Assembly (NCBI RefSeq): GCF_001625215.2
Contig: NC_030385.2
Coordinates: 33,009,598 to 33,073,597 of the forward strand
Direction of reading: 5' to 3'
Length of the DNA: 64,000 nucleotides
Source: Daucus carota subsp. sativus
Lineage: Eukaryota; Streptophyta; Magnoliopsida; Apiales; Apiaceae
Part shown: one piece after another, positions 33,435 through 45,360 of the stretch
How the letters are laid out: each line of letters starts with the position of its first letter
Position numbering within the stretch: position 1 is the first letter of the stretch
Notes under the pieces: generated by a model
What the model saw: only the letters and a program-made list of their open reading frames with translations
What the model was told of the DNA's origin: nothing
The model's database searches: none
Position numbers and translations under genes: made by a program

Positions 33435-35652
33435 TTTGCTTAATATTCACAAAACTTTAATTTGCATCATATCTTAGTTGCTTAAGTAAAACTATGAATG
33501 GTAAGATTATCTTATTATGATTTCAGTATAACAATCTAAATGCTCAGTTTTTTTCTTGTTGAAATTCTCGTGTCTAAATTCAGTATTCCGAAATTTGACT
33601 ATATGCAGGTAAAATTTTAACAGCTAGATGATGCTTAGATTAGTAGACCTAATTACTTAGGAGATCTTGAGCATATACTGGAGTTTATAATTTAGAACCT
33701 AAACAAGTTCAGTTACTAGAAGCCTTTGTGATCTATAGGACCAATAAAAAATATACAGGATAAAAGAGTCAGTATTGCGATAGCCGCATTCACACACACA
33801 GACACTCTACTTATGATGAAACTTGAAATATCGATGCCGTTAGTTTTGATTAAGTTTCAACTAACAGATTACTCAAGTAGCTACAAAGCTCTCCTGTATC
33901 GATCAGCAGAATGTTAAAAAAAAAATTAAGATTGAAACCAGCCTATCTACCTTAAATCTGATAAACAAAGTGATCCTGACTAAAACAATTGTTAGGTGTG
34001 GATTCTTATCCTGTAATACATATATATATACCTGGAGTATGGTAGCATGGCTCTGTCTTTGGCGACAAGGTTTCATTTCTATCAAGTACGTGTGAAAGGT
34101 TCTTTAACAAATATAATTAGTCTCTTAATCAAGGTGGCTGCTTAACAGTCATGCCATTGTTTATTTAGCAACAACAACTACTTAAATGTCTTAGATAGTG
34201 AAATGCGAATGTCTACAACAATACAAGCATTCAATTATGCTAAACATTATGATTTAAATAATATAACTGATTACGTAAAATATGGGTCAAGCTACAGAGA
34301 GTATTAACATAATCTGTACTCATCGTCAATTCCTAAACATTATGCTTTAAATTTGGGTTAAGCTACAAAAGTAATGACAAAATAGTATCTCAGAAATCAT
34401 GTGTTTAACTAGTACTTTAACTTGATTAGTATCTAACAGTTCTGCGGAAGAACTGGGTTTAACTAAACAATTCTGATTCAGTGTGCATGACATTCTCTAT
34501 TCAAACTCTTGTTCAAGAAAGCACAATTATACGAGTAAATTTACCTGAGTATACTTACAAGTACATATATACAGCTGCACTTAATATGGTCCCCTGCGCA
34601 GCTTGGTGCTGGCCCGGGACACTCATATACACCAGGATACAAAAATTATGAACGTGTGTGTGGCTGTATGTATAAACAGAGATTAAAAGTTTACACGTGG
34701 GTTCAATGTCACAGACTTGAGTTCTCAGGTGCTGAACTCTTGTATTTTTGTGAATATTGGGTCCTCGTCACATCTATTCTTAGATTGAGATTGATCATCC
34801 ATCCTCCCACTCTCATGTTTCAATACCCCCCCTCCTGATTTCACTGGGTTTATAGTTGCGCATTAATCACTCCCTTTATATATGTATCATAAGTCCCTTT
34901 CTCTTCTTTAGAGCAAAGGCCCTATATGTATGTACTTATAGACATACAGTGCTCATTTTTATATAGCTTAAATTAATCTATAACTCATGTCTGCTAATTT
35001 GTTTTAACTATGAGCATGTAGGATGTTGATGAAACAGTTATATCAGAGGTTAAAAAAGATAAAAAGCCATCACTTCAGCCTAGAATGCATGCTTCTCCAG
35101 TTCATCTTCTGTTTACTTATCTCTCAACATTTAAAAGATAATATGTACACTTCAAATTTGTTAGAGTCGCAGATTAACATTAACATTGAGAATACTAATC
35201 TATTGTGTAAATAGATTATGCACGTTTGAAGAAAGCTGAGCACTAATGCTAAAAAATCAGAGTCCTGGACTGCAGCCTGATAACGCTCATGCTACGGGAA
35301 CATTAACATACGGAGAAACTATTGCAAATAGGCAAAGTAATTTAGAAGGCATGGGTATATATAGATATTGTAGGCAACAAACTGTAAAAACAACCCTGAA
35401 AATTATGACCTTAAATGGCTGAGGGGCTTAATTATACTAAAAAAGAGTAAATCATGATTGCATCATATCAGACAGTTGTTGTATTCCATGGACATAACTG
35501 ATAACAACATATGCATTCTTTGTGGGCAGTAGACATGGGAGCATGAGATTTGTAATATATGATATATAAGAGATGAACTACTTCTACTTTTGTTCCAGGT
35601 TGAGTTAAGTTGATGCCTCTGTGAAACTGGTATATTAATGGGTACCTAATCA
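33435..35652. other. Spacer between the ALOG gene and TIM22
   Basis: About 2.2 kb of AT-rich DNA. It includes the 3' UTR of the ALOG gene and the 3' flank of TIM22 (minus strand). No further gene, RNA or clear element is recognised. Confidence 0.55.
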
Positions 35653-37793
35653 CTAGTGTCTTTCCAGAAATTTCTCTATCAGCACTGAGAATGCAGCAAA
35701 GCCTGCACAACCAACACATGCAGCCTGTGGTCCAGCTGAAAAATACAGAACAGCTACATCAGAGCTTATATTTCAGGGAATAGTTATGAGGACTGCAGGG
35801 GTGTATGACTGTGTATTAGTATGCACCAATAAGCTAGCCTGTTATCACATAAAAATGTTGTACCGGTTCACAAGGCTCATGCGTTGGCTTGATAGCACAT
35901 GATATCAGTAAATTATTTATTTAATTGGAATGATAAAAAAAATGTATCTGACCTTGGAAAGAACTTGCGATCAAACCAAGACCCGATAATTACTTTTGTG
36001 TTGATAGATTTAAAGGTAAGAAAATGCCGGAATGGTGGGAGAAAGTTTAGAAAACAGTAAACATCAAACGGGCCATGTCAGTGAGTTAGAGTTTTGTCTC
36101 GTTCCTTTCATTTATCTAAAGCACACCATTAACATTGTTATCTGTTGTCTTCTCTTGTGTCATGATATGGCGGAGGATATGCTTGTTTTTTCAATATCAA
36201 TATCAAGGGTCTGTATAAACTATTTTTCATGGCACTGCAACATGATGTAACACTAACTTTGATTAAATCATAAAACTATGATATTCTGGAAAACTTTGGC
36301 ATGATTGTGTATATGTATATTTTATTCTGTTGAAACATCCGAAAGACAGAGGAGGATATTACCAACTCATCATAAAATATTAACCTCCATTGTGCTGCTA
36401 GATAAGCAACACATTTAACTTCAAAACTATGACCATGAGAATCTACAATACCAGTAAATCGTTAAGAGTTGAAAGTAATTATATAAGACATTACCTTTTG
36501 CTGACAGCGCCCCTCCGGTTACACATCCAGCAACAACTGTGTTTCCCATGTCATGTTTTGCACGAGCCTACAAGACAAACGAGAAAAGTACCAAAAAGAA
36601 GTGACTCAACTGAATTTTCCATTAATCATCTAATTCAAATTTATGAAGATAATAAACAACAAAGTAGTGTTCTTTATATGACAGATATATATAATCCCCA
36701 CAACTGATTGTTTTCTTTCGCGCCTGTCCCTTCTCATAGACAAAATAAAACTTCACATACCAATCGAATAAATGAATAACCTTCTCAACAACACATTCAG
36801 CAGCCGAAAAAATTAAGCCCATTACAGCAAAAGCCTTACAAGAACCCCAGCTTCTGCTACCCATCTGCTTTGCAGTATAAACAAATTGTTGTCTTCCTGT
36901 CATTTGGTCCTGCATTATAGGATTGTCTAAAGCCCCTAGAAACAATCCCATGAACAACCCAAGGCCACCTCCTATACACATTAAAACAGCACAAGATACA
37001 CAGAATCATCATCACGATACAACTTAACACATCTCTTCATTCATAGAAACCATCTAATTCCAGTATTAAATTTGCCATTATTTAGCCTTAAGTTCAATTT
37101 CAATCCACAAATTTAAACCAGTGCTCTATCCCAAACAATGTTCATCCGATCCATTCATCTTATTCATGTTTTCACAAATTTAATCACACAAATTTTGCAC
37201 CCTATCATATTCATTGATCCTCAACTATTATCTCCTATATATGTATGTTTCAATCATCACATTTTTGCCGCTACAACAACCTACTTTCATTCTACCAAAC
37301 TGAACAAAATGTAATCTTACATGAGTAGAACTACAAGTACCAATACAATATAAAAAATATATAAACAACCAATAAACATCATTAGTGATTATATAATGAT
37401 CCCCGGCAATCTCTAGTTAGCAACAAATTATACTTTATATTGACTCAAGGAGAATAAAATTCATAAATCGCGGATTATTTGCTACAATAATCACTTGTAA
37501 GGAATTTAGACCCTTTTTATATATACCCGCATTGTGGTATTTTAGTCCGCTCTCGAATTGAACCATAAACAAAACTCGAATAAATAAAATGAGTCGAAAA
37601 GTAATCTAGTGAAAATTTCAAAAAGAAACAAACCCATGACACCACTAACGACGCTACGAACGCCACAATTATTCCAAATATCTTGGCCTCGAACTTCTTC
37701 GATTGTCGGCAATCGTATCGGCTCCACTGGAGGAGGTGCAGGAGTCTCTATCGCCGTTTTATTTGCTTCGTTATCTGAATTAGTACGGCTCAT
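35653..37793 (-). CDS. TIM22: TIM22-type mitochondrial inner-membrane translocase (4 exons)
   Basis: Exons in coding order: 37793-37634, 36971-36781, 36567-36495, 35735-35653, all GT-AG, giving 168 residues. The protein has an acidic, proline-rich N-terminus (APPPVEPIRLPTIEEVRG), then WNNCGVRSVVSGVMGGGLGLFMGLFLGA, a hydrophilic loop, CKAFAVMGLIFSAAECVVEK, and the C-terminal VAGCVTGGALSAKAGPQAACVGCAGFAAFS. This is the four-helix Tim17/Tim22/Tim23 family pattern. TIM22 forms the carrier translocase that inserts metabolite carriers into the inner mitochondrial membrane. C43 with C148 or C151 could match the disulfide known in yeast Tim22 (inference). Plant relatives of the same superfamily also occur in plastids, but length and sequence favour TIM22. 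The mitoferrin gene in this window encodes a typical client of this complex; that proximity is presumably chance. Confidence 0.9.
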
Positions 37794-38157
37794 TGTAGCT
37801 GCAGTGCAGTTGTTACCGGTTTGATAAATTATGAAAGTTTTATTTGCGTGTATTTAAATTACAAGATAACAGGTGAGAGTGCCGCCATAAATAACATTTT
37901 TGTAAGATCATCGAGTAAGGGAAAAGAAAGCAGGTCTTGTGCTGTCTTGGGCTATAAGTTAGCGTTTTATACTTTTATTTATTTATTTCTGCATACTGTG
38001 TGGTCCACATGAATTATAAATTGGGCTGGGCTACAAGTTATGAATAATATGAGTTTGGGTGGGGAGTATATATGTGTAGTGAATTTATATACGGATTTTC
38101 CTGCCGAGGGCCCATACCAGTAACAACTTTTAGGTAGGCGTCGTATTGTTATTGGTC

Positions 38158-38158
38158 C

Positions 38159-38221
<63 letters not shown>

Positions 38222-38222
38222 T
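38158..38222. repeat. (AAT)n microsatellite
   Basis: About 21 uninterrupted AAT units, roughly 65 bp. Confidence 0.95.
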
Positions 38223-38271
38223 TCTTACATGCATGAAAATTCAAAAGAATCAAAATACTAGTGCTAGTTTG

Positions 38272-39250
38272 GTTGGATGTAGGAAGTAGCTTCCAGAGAT
38301 ATTTACACTTCCCTTCCATAAAAACTACCTAGGAAGTTTAATAAACATGTTTGGTTGACAAAATTATATGAGAAATCTAATAAACATATTTGGTTGATAA
38401 AAGTGAATTCTATACTAATTATGTTCATTATTTTGTTTAACCAAATTTTAAATTTATTATTAATAAATTTTGAATAACATTTTTATCCTTTAATTTATTA
38501 TAAAAATAATTTGATCAATATTTTTATATATTATTATTTCTTATTATAACATTGACCTAAGATATATTTTATATAACTATTTACATATTAATTTATTAAA
38601 CAAATTAAGTATTCAGTTTATTCCTGACTTTTGATATTTATAAGATTTTGACAAAATAATATTATTAATATGTTGTCATTTTCTTTTTATTATTTTATTA
38701 GATCAAATGAACATATTCTATAATTTTGTTAATGAAGAAATACAATTTAACAATTATATTTTGAGTTACATAAAATAACAATACTAATAACAATCCTATA
38801 ATTTTTTGAAATTTACTAATTATTTCTACTATTATATGTGTCAATATATTATTTTAGAACAATTTAAGTTTTTTCATTAAATTTACGTGTGTCCCACAAT
38901 AATATTTTAAGTTGCACATAATGAATAAATAAATAAATTATAATTATAATTTTTAAATTTAATTAATTATTATTAATATTATATGTATTAGTATATTATT
39001 TTAGAGTGGATTATGTAGTTTTATGTTATATTACAAAAAATTTAAATTAGGTGCGTGATGCAGGAAGTCTGAGTAACCGAGGGGGGAGTAAGTAACTTCC
39101 TACGTTCTACAGCTAATGAAACTTCCAGCTAATGTAACTTCCTGGTGACTTCAACTTACTGTATTTTAAGTCAACCAAACAACTGCATATATGAACACTT
39201 CATAGGTATTTTAAATACCTAACTAATTTCCGATCTACCAAACGACCTCT
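38272..39250. mobile_element. About 1-kb TIR element of the GTTTGGTT-ended group
   Basis: The left end CTAGTTTGGTTGGATGTAGG and the right end, read inward AGGTCGTTTGGTAGATCGG, are similar, and AGGAAGT/ACTTCCT motifs recur near both ends as in 7163-7433. The interior is very AT-rich without ORFs. Boundaries are approximate. Confidence 0.55.
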
Positions 39251-40066
39251 AAAAAATTAGGAGTTGTACACACTAGAAGGACCCATTTATATAATATAAA
39301 ATGAGTTCATGAATCTGAAAATTCTTAACAAATTTTCCAGAAAGATATTCGGCAAACAAATTAGTTATTGTTATACTTTATTTTTTTTATCGAAAAAAAA
39401 GTATGACACATTAGTGAATATATTAAAAACTCACCTTTCACAACAAAAAATTGTTCATATTTTAAGTAATCGTTGTTACTTCAATATTAACTGATATAAC
39501 TCATGATGTACCTAAGTTGGATTACTCGAGATTAGTATTGAAGTAGAATAAACAAAAATTCTAGATAATTTACCTAATCATTCTGAAACAAATTTTATTT
39601 AATTCGTCCCTCTTTAGGTTTCATACAACTATACAAGTGACCGCGGTGTTAGGTAAAATTATAACATGTATAAATTAATTATAATCTTATAATTATTTAA
39701 ATAAATATTTCAAATTACAGAATTATCTCTCCAGCATTCGTGATATAAAAAAACTTTGTACTCACTTACTCACCAGCCTAGCTAGCTGGTCTAAACATCG
39801 AATGCAAATTTCAAAATGTGAAGATGATTTGACTGTGAGATAGGGTGGAAATGTTCATATATACTTGTTGTCTCTTTAATAAAACTGAAAGTCAAACGAG
39901 ATTTCAGATTCTGTAAGAAACACATGTATGTTTAATTGTGTACACATATACATTTCTTTTAATTAATTAAGTTTAAGGGTGTGGCGAATTTGCGAGATAC
40001 ACATAACAGTAATATACTATATCTTCCTGTTTCCATTCATACAGTAGTTGACAACTAAGCCTAGTA

Positions 40067-41055
40067 CTCCCTCCGTCCCTCTGATTTCTATACATTTTCT
40101 TTTTCGGGATGTCCCATTCAATTCTATACATTTCAAAACTTTCCCAAAAGAGTATACTTTTATAATATAAAAATCCCACTCACTCACTACTTCCATCTAG
40201 GGGTGTCAATGGATCGGATCTGGATCGGATCAGACATGATCCATATCCTGATCCGTTTAATTTTACCGGATTCGGATTCGGATCGGATTTCAACCGAATT
40301 TTTTAGAGTGTGATCCATATCCTAATCCGTAGGATCACGGATTTTCGGATCGGAGCTCCGCTCCGTTTATATTTAAACAAAAAAAAAATTTCTTCACTTA
40401 TAAAAATTTGTTGGAATCACTTATAATAAAAATTTATAAATTCAAAATGTAGTGTTTTAAAATACAAAAATACACTTGTTCAAATATTACAAGTCTTTAA
40501 TAAATTCCGGGAGTTTAGGATTGAGAAACACTACGTTAATTTATATATATTACAAATTTTCTAATAAAATATGAGAAACTTAAAATTGAAATAGGTTGTA
40601 CTAATGCAGTTCAATTATCCAAGTTCAAATGCTATTTAATTTTATTTATTTATTTACATATGTAATATCTTAATAGAGCGCGCGCGCGCGCGCACACACA
40701 CATATATATATATATAAGTCGGATCGGATTTTTTTCGGATCGGATCGTATTAAATCCATATCCTATACATATCGGATCGGATATTTTCCGGATCGGATTT
40801 TTTTCGGATCGGATATTATTTTAGGTGATCCATATCCGCTCCGTTAGCTCTTGGATCGGACCGGGTCGGACCGGATATCCGCTCCATTGACACCCCTACT
40901 TCCATCTACTTTTTCAAATCTATCAATTAAATATGCATGGTCCCACCACTTTACCTACTTTTCTTTCTCTTTCTCATTACTTTATATTATTTTATACACT
41001 TTTCTTAGCGTCCGTGTCCATTCCAAACGTGTACATCTCCGAGGGACGGAGGGAG
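40067..41055. mobile_element. Stowaway MITE carrying a hAT insertion
   Basis: Ends CTCCCTCCGTCCC (after TA) and GGGACGGAGGGAG (before TA). The element is interrupted by the hAT element at 40198-40898; without it the MITE would be about 280 bp. Confidence 0.88.
40198..40898. mobile_element. Non-autonomous hAT element with perfect 8-bp TSD
   Basis: TIRs TAGGGGTGTCAATGG and CCATTGACACCCCTA are exact inverted copies. CTTCCATC flanks both sides (40190-40197 and 40899-40906). Many GGATCGGAT/ATCCGATCC motifs crowd both ends, as expected for subterminal transposase sites. The centre holds a CG/CA/TA microsatellite. 701 bp, non-coding. Confidence 0.92.
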
Positions 41056-41091
41056 TAGCATTTTATAGTATTAATAGATGAGATGAGATTA

Positions 41092-41342
41092 CTCCCTCTG
41101 TCCCATTTAATTGTATACGTTTCTTTTCAACTGCTCGACACGCATTTCAATGCTCTTACAAAATATAGTTCCGCAACTTATTTTTGAGATTTTCTTTTTC
41201 TGAATAAAAATATAACATCCAAACTTTAATTCAGAAAAAGAAAATTTTAAAAATAAATTACACAACTACTTTTTACGGGAGCATTAAAGTCCGTGCCGCG
41301 TCCTCGTCCCCCAATGTATACAACTCAGGGGGACGGAGGGAG
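41092..41342. mobile_element. Stowaway MITE
   Basis: Ends CTCCCTCTGTCCC and GGGACGGAGGGAG with TA on both sides. 251 bp, non-coding. Confidence 0.88.
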
Positions 41343-41352
41343 TACATATTAA

Positions 41353-41937
41353 TAGGCCTGGCAATTTGACACGTAACACGCTAACACGAAACGAAACGAC
41401 ACGAAAAAAATGGATACGGGTTTTGATTTTCGATACAAGAAACACGAAAGTACACGAACACGAAATTACACGATAGATTTCGTGTCGGATATGGGTTTTC
41501 ATTTGGGGTACACGAAATACACGAAAGTACACGAAATATTTGTAGATTATATTTATTATATATATGTAATGATATATTAAATATATAATTGAGTATAAAG
41601 TATATATTTATATGTATGTGTGGATATATATTGTAGATACATTAACAAATTTATAAAGAATTGTATACAAGTATAATATATATCATTCACATTTACTAAA
41701 TTTATAAAGGAAAATATATATTAAATCCATTTTTTGATTAAAAAATATATTAATATTTTTATATATAATATACACGAAAAGTACACGAAATATACACGAA
41801 ACGATTCGAAACGGATACGGGTTTCAAATTAGGTACACGAAATTAATAACGGGCGGATACGGGTTTCACCTTTGAGTACACGAAACACGAAAATACACGA
41901 AACGAAAGTATACGAAACGAAACGATTGCCACCCCTA
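41353..41937. mobile_element. Non-autonomous hAT element with perfect 8-bp TSD
   Basis: TIRs TAGGCCTGGCAAT and ATTGCCACCCCTA. CATATTAA flanks both sides (41345-41352 and 41938-41945). ACACGAAA-type motifs are repeated many times near both ends. It landed two bases from the Stowaway at 41092-41342. 585 bp, non-coding. Confidence 0.9.
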
Positions 41938-42332
41938 CATATTAATACCGGAAGAGTCAAACAAGAACATGGAGACTTGTAAACCTACGTAGCATCCTAT
42001 CACGCGCCAAGGCGGTGGTCAACCTCACAATGCTGCTGTACGTATTACAAAAGTTGTCCGTATTGCCCTTGCACGCTGCTGTAAGAACCAAGTCGCAATT
42101 GTCCTAGAGTGTAAATTTCAAAGTGTTTCTAAAGTTTTCTTCAAACTCAGAGTACTTGAATTTCAAATTTCTCTCATTCCACACAACCTTGCGACTTCTT
42201 GTTAGTATTTGTCTAATGAGCTTCTTGATTTAATTTGTATACAATTGATTCATTTCATACTTTAATGAAGCATTCTATATGTCCCTACAATCTTGTCATT
42301 CTTTTAAGAAGCCATACTTTTTGCTCTGCAAG

Positions 42333-42359
42333 CCAATTGTTCCTTTTCTTCCTATAAAG
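42333..42359 (+). promoter_or_regulatory. CCAAT and TATA motifs of the LBD gene
   Basis: CCAAT at about 42333-42337 and CTATAAAGG at 42352-42360, 75-100 bases upstream of the ATG at 42433. Spacing is suitable for a core promoter. Confidence 0.45.
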
Positions 42360-42432
42360 GCTCTCCTTGATTTCCTCCGTAAAAGTATATTCAATCTGGT
42401 TGTGTATATTTAGCAGTTATCACAACACTAAC

Positions 42433-42643
42433 ATGGTAGGAGCCTCGCCTTGTGCCTCGTGTAAGTTGTTGAGACGCCGCTGTGCCAAGGACTGCATCTT
42501 TGCTCCTTACTTCCCTCCTCATGACCCTCATAAGTTTGCCATTGTTCACAAAGTCTTTGGTGCTAGCAATGTCAGCAAGATGTTGCAGGTATCCTCTCTC
42601 TCTCTCTCTCTCTCTCTCCCTCCCCCTCTCTCTCTCCCCCTCT

Positions 42644-42680
<37 letters not shown>

Positions 42681-43079
42681 ACATGGCTATATCTGTTGCA
42701 GGAGATTCCAGTTGAACAGAGGGGAGATGCAGTGAGCAGTTTAGTCTTCGAAGCAAATGCAAGATTGCGAGACCCGGTTTACGGATGCGTGGGGGCAATA
42801 TCCTACTTGCAAACTCAAGTCTCTCAGCTACAAATGCAGCTTGCAGTCGCCGAAGCAGAGATATTATGTTTACAGATGCAGCAGCAGCAGCAGCAGCAAA
42901 GTCAGCAGCCCAACATACCAATTACAGCACAACAGATGATGATGATCCCTGATGACAAATCACTTCATCTATCCACAAATAATTTCGACTATAGCCTTCA
43001 ACAGCAGTACCTTAATTTCGGTCCTACTAGCAATATTGTCATGCAAGATCCTCCTAAGAGAGAGTCTCTCTGGACATAA
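42433..43079 (+). CDS. LBD12: LOB-domain transcription factor, LBD12-like (2 exons)
   Basis: Exons 42433-42588 and 42702-43079 give 177 residues. The class I LOB domain is complete: zinc-binding C block CASCKLLRRRCAKDC (CX2CX6CX3C), GAS block FAIVHKVFGASNVSKMLQ, the DPVYGCVGAISYLQ segment, and a leucine-zipper-like coil (VSQLQMQLAVAEAEI). A glutamine run from CAG repeats follows, then a Q/M-rich tail. LBD proteins are plant-specific nuclear factors that bind GCGGCG-type sites and act in organ boundary and meristem development; close similarity to Arabidopsis LBD12/ASL5 is recalled, not searched. The single intron sits right after the GAS block, as usual, and is filled by a CT microsatellite. 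Confidence 0.93.
42589..42701. repeat. (CT)n microsatellite intron of the LBD gene
   Basis: A 113-base GT-AG intron. About 85 bases of it are TC/CT and CCCTC repeats, which double as the polypyrimidine tract. Confidence 0.9.
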
Positions 43080-43818
43080 CTAGCTAGCTAGGTCGAATCA
43101 ATCTTACAGAAATGCTCAACTATTTCTATATATATTTATTCATATCTTTCTTAATTTAACATGATTTACGTGTCCCGTTTCCTCTTTATTTACATCTAAT
43201 CTACATTATGAGTCTGTTCGAGACGCTATATGCATCACTGCATGTAAAGAGATATGGGATATAAAGAGATAGTTAATTACAATATAAAAACAAAAGTGTG
43301 AACGAAGTTCTTTAAGAATGTGAGAAAAATGATAGGAAGTCAACTGGATCATGCATGTGAGATTTAGAGTATAAGTGTAGTTAACGTTGCCTAATTTATT
43401 GATCACAAATGGAAGTGACGGTGCTGTCTCTGACATTAAAAGTAAATGGACTTATCAATTTATAATTGATGCTTGCCACTAGGATATATATATGCACATA
43501 CGATGCAGTTCTAAAGCTAGTTCCTAGTTATGAATTTGTAAGTTGATAGTGTATGTATTCGTTAAAGATCGGTCCGACACAGTTCAAGTTAATTAAGTTG
43601 TAAACGAGAAAGAATCCAAGCTAACATATAATCCCAAGTATAGGTACATATATGTGATTGTATCGGTAAATCGAAGTAATTTTTATATATATTAAATATG
43701 TATAGCAAGATGACAAGAGCATCTTCAGCTATAAAACCTAGTTAGCTGCATGTTTATTACTCTAATGGCCTCACTTGTTAGATATATTTTTATCTACAGA
43801 AAAATAAGCACGCTATGC

Positions 43819-44270
43819 GGTCGTTTCGTTCATGCTTTTCTCGTATCAGTTATAAGTTTCGTTCATTCCAAACTCATACATGATGTTTGGTTGAAATTTT
43901 TTTTGCTTCAAACTCATACCTCAAACCTACATGGTATGAGATTCTCATACCCAGGGGAGGAGGTGGGTATGAAACATAGGTGCGAGAAATCAAATTTTTT
44001 TTCTTTAATTTCATTTTTATTTATATCTTTAAATTCAATTTATTAGTGCCAAATGAAATTGATGACTCAAAAATATAATAAAAAATTATTTCAAAATTTT
44101 TTAAATTAATTATAGTTAATCACTTAAAAATATTTCAAATCAGATGTGCTCATTCTAGCACTCAACCAAACACATGATATTAAAAATGATACCTCAACCC
44201 CATACCATCTTAACCCGATTCCTCATTCCAACCCCATACCCTCATACCCACTCTCGAACCAAATGACACC
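43819..44270. mobile_element. Small TIR element, GGTCGTTT-ended
   Basis: The left end GGTCGTTTCGTTCATGC and the right end, read inward GGTGTCATTTGGTTCGAGAG, are similar; CTCATAC and CCCATACC motifs recur inside. Possibly related to 7163-7433 and 38272-39250. Boundaries approximate. Confidence 0.5.
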
Positions 44271-44938
44271 GACATCTATTTGAATGAAAGCCCGTCATTT
44301 ATATTTCATCCACATCAGCCTCTTCTCAAACTTATACACCTATTCTCCTTTATAATAATTATATTAAGTATATTACTAGTTTAGTTTTATATTTACATTA
44401 TTTTATTTTTCTTTTAAATGTAGATTTTAATAAATTTACTTGTTAAGCTAATAAAGTAAATATAATTATAACTTCTTGAAAGTTGAATAAACTATAAAAG
44501 ACATATTTTATTATTTATAATAAAAATATTATACATATATATATATATGTGTATATATATTAATTTTTAGATATAATGTATGTTTCTCATTTTTAAAATT
44601 TACATCCATTTTGAGCTATATGAATATATATTTTTTTGATATGAAAATAATTTTATATGTTTTATCTAAAAAATAGAAAAGTTTATTTCAAAACAAGAAT
44701 AAAAGGTGCAAAACATATAATTTTCACTACGTCTATACACTTGTTGATATCTAATTTTTAAATTTATAAAATAGTATTTTTAGTTTTAAAAATTATCTTA
44801 TTTTTAAATAATTTAAAGAAAATTTGGGAATGAAATTAAATTTTAAAAACTATATAATTTGCATTATAATTTTTTTTAATTAAATAACATATATTCTTGT
44901 ATAAAAACTTGATTTGATTATATCTAGACAAGTATTTT

Positions 44939-45170
44939 TAGGGGTGACAATATCAGACATGACCCGAAACCCGACTCAACCCGAAACCCGATTTACTGAG
45001 ATAGAAACCCGAAAGTGACCCGAAAATCACCTGAATGACCCGAAATTAGAATTTCATTTCTAATAACTTTAATTTTCAATTTTATTCAATTTTTAATAAT
45101 TTTAGCTTGACCCGAAATTGACCCAATTGCTGACACGAACACGACCTGTTGCCTGAAATTGTCACCCCTA
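44939..45170. mobile_element. Small non-autonomous hAT element
   Basis: TIRs TAGGGGTGACAAT and ATTGTCACCCCTA. The flanks AGTATTTT and ATATTTTG resemble an eroded target duplication. GACCCGAAA motifs repeat many times. 232 bp, non-coding. Confidence 0.75.
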
Positions 45171-45305
45171 ATATTTTGGATACCCAGTTTGTTTGGGAAG
45201 GTCGCTGTGAAATTATTATTTTTGTTGGGGTATCGAGATATGATTTGTTTGCGCACCTGCTTTTCCTGCTCACTAAATTCGCGCACCTGCTTTTCTGCTC
45301 ACTAA

Positions 45306-45314
45306 ACTTTATAA
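45306..45314 (+). promoter_or_regulatory. Putative TATA box of UGT copy 1
   Basis: CTTTATAAAG about 50 bases upstream of the ATG at 45361. Confidence 0.45.
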
Positions 45315-45360
45315 AGTCACGACCCCTGCACATCATCGTACCCAATATCATATCTCCTCC

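Larger units (their letters stand above)
37794..40066. other. TE-bearing spacer upstream of TIM22
   Basis: Contains the bidirectional-facing promoter DNA of TIM22, an AAT microsatellite and a TIR element (both listed separately), then AT-rich DNA up to the Stowaway at 40067. No gene recognised. Confidence 0.55.
43080..45360. other. Spacer between the LBD gene and the UGT array
   Basis: Contains the LBD 3' UTR, two small TIR elements (listed), AT-rich DNA, and the promoter of the first UGT gene. No gene recognised. Confidence 0.55.

Noticed and set aside
42391-42921. Minus-strand 176-residue frame across the LBD gene
   Set aside because: It reads through the CT microsatellite as Arg-Glu repeats and overlaps the true LBD exons.
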